Below, one piece after another: positions 7,031 to 9,353 of a stretch of DNA of 9,353 nucleotides. The notes under the pieces are model-generated. The model worked only from the letters and a program-made list of their open reading frames with translations. It searched no databases and was not told the origin of the DNA. Every line of letters begins with the position of its first letter. Position 1 is the stretch's first letter. This DNA is from Faecalicatena sp. (GTDB lineage: Bacteria > Bacillota > Clostridia > Lachnospirales > Lachnospiraceae): assembly GCA_009774255.1 (NCBI GenBank), contig VSNK01000219.1, positions 1 through 9,353 on the forward strand. The letters are read 5' to 3'. The position numbers and the translations under genes are program-made.

Positions 7031-7059
7031 TAGACAACCCGGCGGCCAAAAGTGTTTCA
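7031..7059 (-). promoter_or_regulatory. Candidate ECF-dependent promoter of the sigma/anti-sigma operon
   Basis: On the minus strand TGAAAC (7059-7054) is followed after 17 bases by TGTCTA (7036-7031). TGAAAC is the classic ECF -35 element and GTC the common core of ECF -10 elements. The predicted start would lie about 40 bases before ATG 6981. This is the arrangement expected for autoregulation by the encoded sigma factor. It is a motif match only. Confidence 0.55.
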
Positions 7060-7086
7060 AATAAATTCTATTTTTTTCTCTATTAA

Positions 7087-7215
7087 GAAACTTCTCCGAA
7101 TTTTCCTATAGAAGAACAACCCTCCGGGGGATGCGCACTGCGCGCATAAGGATAATGGCTGCTGTCGCAGCCGCGCTTCGGCGCGAATGTGCGTCAGGAC
7201 GCACACTTTTCTTGT
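7087..7215 (+). repeat. Left copy of a 129-bp inverted repeat made of serial hairpins
   Basis: Matches the reverse complement of 9136-9264 over 129 bp with six substitutions and no gaps. Read on the plus strand it folds into ATGCGC-ACTGC-GCGCAT (7131-7147), GGCTGC-TGTC-GCAGCC (7157-7172), GCGC-TTCG-GCGC (7173-7184) and TGTGCGTC-AG-GACGCACA (7188-7205), the last followed by a T-rich run. No protein is supported; reading frames across it are by-products of its composition. It may be a dispersed intergenic repeat or a small structured RNA with its own terminator. Confidence 0.9.
7188..7215 (+). terminator. Terminator-like hairpin ending the left inverted repeat
   Basis: An 8-bp perfect stem TGTGCGTC/GACGCACA is followed by CTTTTCTTGTTT on the plus strand, the form of an intrinsic terminator. 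No plus-strand gene lies upstream in the window, so if used it would end a transcript starting within or before the repeat. Confidence 0.35.
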
Positions 7216-7382
7216 TTATTATGTGTCGGGGCACAAAATAGAAGTATAACTCCGGATTCCAGCTCCAGTACATACTGACCTGTGACCGTGCAGCGCGGCG
7301 CACGGCTCAGGAGTAAACTATAACGATTTGATTTCGTTCAATATACACAAAAAGGAAGGGCGATTTTTGTAAAAAAAATGCA
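7216..7382. other. Intergenic stretch between left repeat and guanine deaminase promoter
   Basis: No gene is supported from 7060 to 7742. In this part I see a small GC-rich hairpin, CCGTGC/GCACGG (7286-7305), and A/T-rich DNA leading into the deaminase promoter. The rest of the gene-free stretch is annotated as separate sites. Confidence 0.5.
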
Positions 7383-7411
7383 TGGATAAACGTTTCTGTT
7401 TTATATATAAT
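7383..7411 (+). promoter_or_regulatory. Sigma-A-like promoter for the guanine deaminase transcript
   Basis: TGGATA (7383-7388, 4 of 6 with TTGACA) is followed after 17 bases by a perfect TATAAT (7406-7411). The predicted start at about 7418 would give a leader of about 325 bases before the deaminase start codon, containing the hairpin, palindrome and riboswitch listed next. Confidence 0.6.
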
Positions 7412-7417
7412 ACATTT

Positions 7418-7450
7418 ATGAAGGCAGAGCCGCCTGGCTTCTTGCTTCAT
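7418..7450 (+). promoter_or_regulatory. 5'-terminal hairpin of the deaminase leader
   Basis: ATGAAGGCA (7418-7426) pairs with TGCTTCAT (7443-7450) with one bulge, and AGCC/GGCT (7428-7431/7436-7439) closes the top. It begins at the predicted transcription start, a position where hairpins often shield mRNA from decay. The role is inferred. Confidence 0.4.
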
Positions 7451-7483
7451 GAGAATTTAATATAGCCGTATCCGCGAGGGGAC

Positions 7484-7548
7484 TAAGGAGTTATAGAAAA
7501 ATAACTGGCCTGCGCAATCTGTATCAGTTATTTTCCTACAACTCCTAA
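7484..7548 (+). repeat. 65-bp imperfect palindrome, upstream copy
   Basis: TAAGGAGTTATAG at the left end pairs with the CTACAACTCCTAA end; about 21 of 24 terminal bases pair, around a core including CCTGCGCAATCTGT. A related copy in direct orientation lies at 9029-9089 behind the deaminase gene. It sits between the promoter and the riboswitch, and its ends are enclosed by a CGTATC (7467-7472)/GATACG (7552-7557) pair, so the transcript would form one long stem here. It looks like a small palindromic repeat element. Confidence 0.75.
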
Positions 7549-7564
7549 GCAGATACGATTAGGA

Positions 7565-7625
7565 TATGTATATCCTGGGGATTGGCCCAGAGTTTCTACC
7601 AACTGCCATAAGAGTTGACTACATA
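7565..7625 (+). promoter_or_regulatory. Guanine-class purine riboswitch aptamer
   Basis: The layout matches the purine riboswitch: P1 TATGTA (7565-7570) with TACATA (7620-7625); P2 CTGGG/CCCAG (7575-7579/7586-7590) with loop GATTGG; J2/3 containing the hallmark GTTTCTACC (7592-7600); P3 AACT/AGTT (7601-7604/7613-7616) with loop GCCATAAG; then GACTA. The base at the ligand-specifying position is C (7619, GACTA rather than GATTA), which in this family selects guanine or hypoxanthine over adenine. The GG of loop 2 and CC of loop 3 needed for the loop-loop contact are present. By my pairing, the loops are 6 and 8 bases instead of 7 and 7. It stands before a guanine deaminase gene, which fits the ligand. 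Confidence 0.9.
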
Positions 7626-7658
7626 GATCTCATGATCATCGTAGCCAATTCTTTTTTT
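7613..7658 (+). terminator. Riboswitch-controlled intrinsic terminator overlapping the aptamer
   Basis: Bases 7615-7629 pair with 7634-7648 (11 of 15 pairs, loop TCAT, strong ends TTG/CAA, CTAC/GTAG and GATC/GATC), followed by TTCTTTTTTT. The 5' arm consists of the aptamer's P3 3' strand end, J3/1 and P1 3' strand. The bound aptamer and the terminator therefore exclude each other, so ligand should favour readthrough (ON switch). Confidence 0.7.
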
Positions 7659-7742
7659 GTTCTTCATTGCCAGGAACCTGCCTGGCGAATCGCAGCCGGA
7701 AAAAACTGCAAAAAAACAGAAATGAATAAGGAGGAGACACAC

Positions 7743-9023
7743 ATGAACAAATCTACATTTATTTTGAAGGGAAATATCTGCTATACGGAAACCAGGGATC
7801 AACTGACGGTGATGGACCAGGGCTATCTGGTCTGCCACGAGGGCATTTCCCGGGGCGTCTATCCGGTTGTTCCGGAGAAGTACCGGGATCTGCCGGTGAC
7901 GGACTATCACGACCTGCTAATCGTTCCGGGCATGTCCGACCTGCATGTCCACGCCCCCCAGTATCCATTCCGGGGGTTGGGGATGGATCTGGAGCTGCTG
8001 GACTGGCTGAATACCCATACATTTCCGGAGGAAAGCCGGTATGCGGATCCGGAGTATGCAGAAAAAGCCTACCGGATCTTTACGGAGGATCTCCGGAAGA
8101 GCGCGACCACAAGAGCCGCTGTCTTTGCCACCATCCACATCCCAGCGACAAAAGTTTTGATGGAGCAGTTGGATGCGTCAGAGCTGAAAACTTATGTTGG
8201 CAAGGTAAATATGGACCGGAACTGTACTGACACCCTGCGGGAAAGGGATGCGGAAGCTGCCCTGGAAAGTACTTCCGAATGGCTTCGGGAAACGGCCGGG
8301 AAGTATCCGAATGTCCGGCCCATCCTCACGCCCCGGTTCGCCCCCACCTGCAGCGGCGCCCTGCTTGAAGGGCTGGGCGCGTTGCAACGGGAGTATGGGC
8401 TTCCGGTCCAGTCCCATCTGTCGGAGAACCTGTCGGAAATCAACTGGGTGCAGGAACTGTTCCCCTGGTCCTCCTGCTATGGAAATGTATATGAGCACTA
8501 TGGACTGTTCGGGGGAGAAGCAAAAACCGTGATGGCTCATTGTGTCCACTCTTCGGACAGAGAGGTGAAGCTGATGAAAAATAGCGGGGTCTATGTGGCA
8601 CATTGCCCCCAGTCCAACATCAATCTTTCCTCCGGGATCGCGCCCGTCCGCAGATACCTGGATGAGGGGATTCCTGTGGGGCTCGGAACCGATATGGCCG
8701 GCGGGGCCAATATGTCCATGTTCCGCTGTATCGTTGACGCCATCGGAGTCTCCAAGCTATACTGGCGGCTGGTTGACCAGGGCAGTAAGCCGTTGTCCAT
8801 GGAAGAGGCTTTCTATCTGGCAACAAAGGGCGGCGGAGCCTTCTTCGGAAAAGTGGGGAGCTTTGAGGAAGGATATGAGGTGGACGCACTGGTGCTGGAT
8901 GACAGCGGAATGCGAAGCACAAAGGAACTAAGCACCAGGGACCGGCTGGAGCGGTATCTGTACCTGGCCGAAGAATACGGACGGCTGGCCGGAAAATACG
9001 TTGCCGGGAAGAAAATCCTGTAA
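7743..9023 (+). CDS. guaD: Guanine deaminase (amidohydrolase family)
   Basis: Hydrolyses guanine to xanthine and ammonia in the cytosol, feeding purine salvage or breakdown. The start is ATG 7743, behind AAGGAGG (7728-7734) with an 8-base spacer; the frame is open further upstream, but that part overlaps the riboswitch and is not coding. The protein is 426 residues, normal for the family. Metal ligands of the TIM-barrel amidohydrolases are all present: HVH (His68, His70), His225 in QSHLSE, His266 in MAHCVH and Asp317 in GTDMAGG. Glu228 is placed to act in proton transfer. Guanine deaminase signatures include the HAPQYPFRGLGMDLELLDWL stretch (from His70), TPRF (residues 196-199) and CPQSNINLSSGIAPVR. 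It is the only plus-strand gene, transcribed away from the sigma operon, and should be induced by guanine through the upstream switch. A gene for a purine permease or xanthine dehydrogenase is not in view. Confidence 0.96.
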   Translation: MNKSTFILKGNICYTETRDQLTVMDQGYLVCHEGISRGVYPVVPEKYRDLPVTDYHDLLIVPGMSDLHVHAPQYPFRGLGMDLELLDWLNTHTFPEESRYADPEYAEKAYRIFTEDLRKSATTRAAVFATIHIPATKVLMEQLDASELKTYVGKVNMDRNCTDTLRERDAEAALESTSEWLRETAGKYPNVRPILTPRFAPTCSGALLEGLGALQREYGLPVQSHLSENLSEINWVQELFPWSSCYGNVYEHYGLFGGEAKTVMAHCVHSSDREVKLMKNSGVYVAHCPQSNINLSSGIAPVRRYLDEGIPVGLGTDMAGGANMSMFRCIVDAIGVSKLYWRLVDQGSKPLSMEEAFYLATKGGGAFFGKVGSFEEGYEVDALVLDDSGMRSTKELSTRDRLERYLYLAEEYGRLAGKYVAGKKIL

Positions 9024-9028
9024 ATAGT

Positions 9029-9089
9029 TAAGGAGTTGCAGAGAAATATCCTGCGCAATCTGTGTCAGTTATTTTTCTACAACTCCTAA
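9029..9089 (+). repeat. 61-bp imperfect palindrome, downstream copy
   Basis: Starts 6 bases after the deaminase stop. TAAGGAGTTGCAGAGAAATA pairs largely with the TTATTTTTCTACAACTCCTA end. It shares the core CCTGCGCAATCTGT-R-TCAGTTATTTT with the copy at 7484-7548, in the same orientation, with a few substitutions and a short indel. It could act as a 3'-end stabiliser or terminator, although no T-run follows. Confidence 0.75.
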
Positions 9090-9135
9090 CCTGGATAAAC
9101 CAGAAAAGCACGATATGAAACTTTTGCCATTTTGC

Positions 9136-9164
9136 ACAAGAAAAGTGTGCGTCTCGACGCACAC
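9136..9164 (-). terminator. Terminator-like hairpin ending the right inverted repeat
   Basis: On the minus strand the 9-bp perfect stem GTGTGCGTC/GACGCACAC is followed by TTTTCTTGT. It would stop minus-strand transcripts entering from the right, before they run antisense into the deaminase gene. No plus-strand T-run is present. Confidence 0.4.
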
Positions 9165-9264
9165 TCGCGCCGAAGCGCGGCTGCGGCAGCAGCCATTTTC
9201 CTTATGCGCGTAGTGCGCATCCCCCGGAGGGTTGTTCTTCTATAGGAAAATTCGGAGAAGTTTC
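9136..9264 (-). repeat. Right copy of the 129-bp serial-hairpin inverted repeat
   Basis: Reverse complement of 7087-7215 with six substitutions and equal length. It preserves all four hairpins of the left copy. The remaining right-hand DNA (9090-9353) holds no supportable gene; the minus-strand open frame across it is explained by the repeat's composition. Confidence 0.9.
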
Positions 9265-9278
9265 CTATAGAAGAACAA
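9232..9278. repeat. 18-bp perfect inverted repeat at the outer end of the right repeat
   Basis: TTGTTCTTCTATAGGAAA (9232-9249) and TTTCCTATAGAAGAACAA (9261-9278) pair perfectly around an 11-base centre. In the left copy only the inner arm is intact; the outer arm (about 7069-7090) is worn. This probably marks the outer boundary of the repeat family. Confidence 0.8.
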
Positions 9279-9280
9279 AA

Positions 9281-9345
9281 GAGTTTCGCTTGCGAAACTC
9301 GCGCCTGCGGCGGTCGCATAGCGACATCTACCTTGTACGCCGCAG
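9281..9345. repeat. Further hairpins running to the window edge
   Basis: GAGTTTCGC-TT-GCGAAACTC (9281-9300), GTCGC-ATA-GCGAC (9313-9325) and CTGCGGCG (9305-9312)/CGCCGCAG (9338-9345) enclose one another or follow in series. The same style of GC-rich palindromes probably continues beyond the window. Confidence 0.7.
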
Positions 9346-9353
9346 TGCGCATC

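Noticed and set aside
7106..7303. 65-codon minus-strand open frame across the left repeat
   Set aside because: Composition by-product of the serial hairpins; no start signal and no similarity in frame to the right copy.
7566..7742. N-terminal extension of the deaminase frame to position 7566
   Set aside because: It overlaps the riboswitch and terminator and has no ribosome-binding site. ATG 7743 has AAGGAGG at ideal spacing, and the protein then begins as the family does.
7087..9264. Composite transposon or IS element
   Set aside because: The inverted repeats are long and hairpin-rich, but there is no transposase between or beside them, and I could not identify target-site duplications.
9086..9352. 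88-codon minus-strand open frame across the right repeat
   Set aside because: The Arg/Ala-rich product is explained by the GC-rich hairpin repeat; there is no ribosome-binding site. The equivalent frame at the left copy is not kept in the same reading.

Overview
The window looks like a piece of a gut-type Firmicute chromosome, most likely Lachnospiraceae or a close relative. That is an inference from the family content: an ECF sigma factor paired with a DUF4179-type anti-sigma protein, a sugar ABC importer without its own ATPase, a purine riboswitch, strong AAGGAGG ribosome-binding sites and GC-rich palindromic intergenic repeats. No species can be named from the sequence alone.

Positions 1-7059 carry a run of genes all on the minus strand. 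In transcription order they are: a candidate autoregulated ECF promoter (7031-7059), an ECF sigma factor (6981-6460), a membrane anti-sigma protein with 39-bp tandem repeats (6447-4969), a lipoprotein solute-binding protein of an unusual beta-propeller-like/SBP build (4806-3031, with its C-terminal part continuing in frame to 2656 behind an internal TAG), two MalF/MalG-type permeases (about 2645-1752 and 1755-913), and, after a 186-bp gap, the N-terminal part of a HlyD/MacA-like membrane-fusion adaptor (726 to beyond position 1) that runs into exact 60-bp tandem repeats at the window edge. The likely theme is envelope sensing plus carbohydrate uptake. The sigma/anti-sigma pair may control the transporter downstream, but the 162-bp hairpin-rich gap between them leaves this open. 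As read, the importer would lack a complete binding protein because of the in-frame amber codon.

Positions 7060-9353 hold a plus-strand guanine deaminase gene (7743-9023) with a long leader. The leader contains a sigma-A-like promoter, a 5' hairpin, a 65-bp imperfect palindrome, a guanine-class purine riboswitch and an overlapping terminator. The terminator uses the 3' side of the aptamer, so ligand binding should permit transcription. This fits induction of guanine breakdown by guanine.

The deaminase unit is framed by two nested repeat pairs: direct copies of a 61-65-bp palindrome (7484-7548 and 9029-9089) and, outside them, 129-bp inverted repeats about 95% identical (7087-7215 and 9136-9264). 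Each long repeat folds into a series of hairpins ending in a terminator-like stem and T-run. The differences between the two copies fall almost entirely in loops and linkers, which suggests the structure itself is being maintained. More palindromes follow to the right edge. No tRNA, rRNA, CRISPR array, transposase or integrase was seen.
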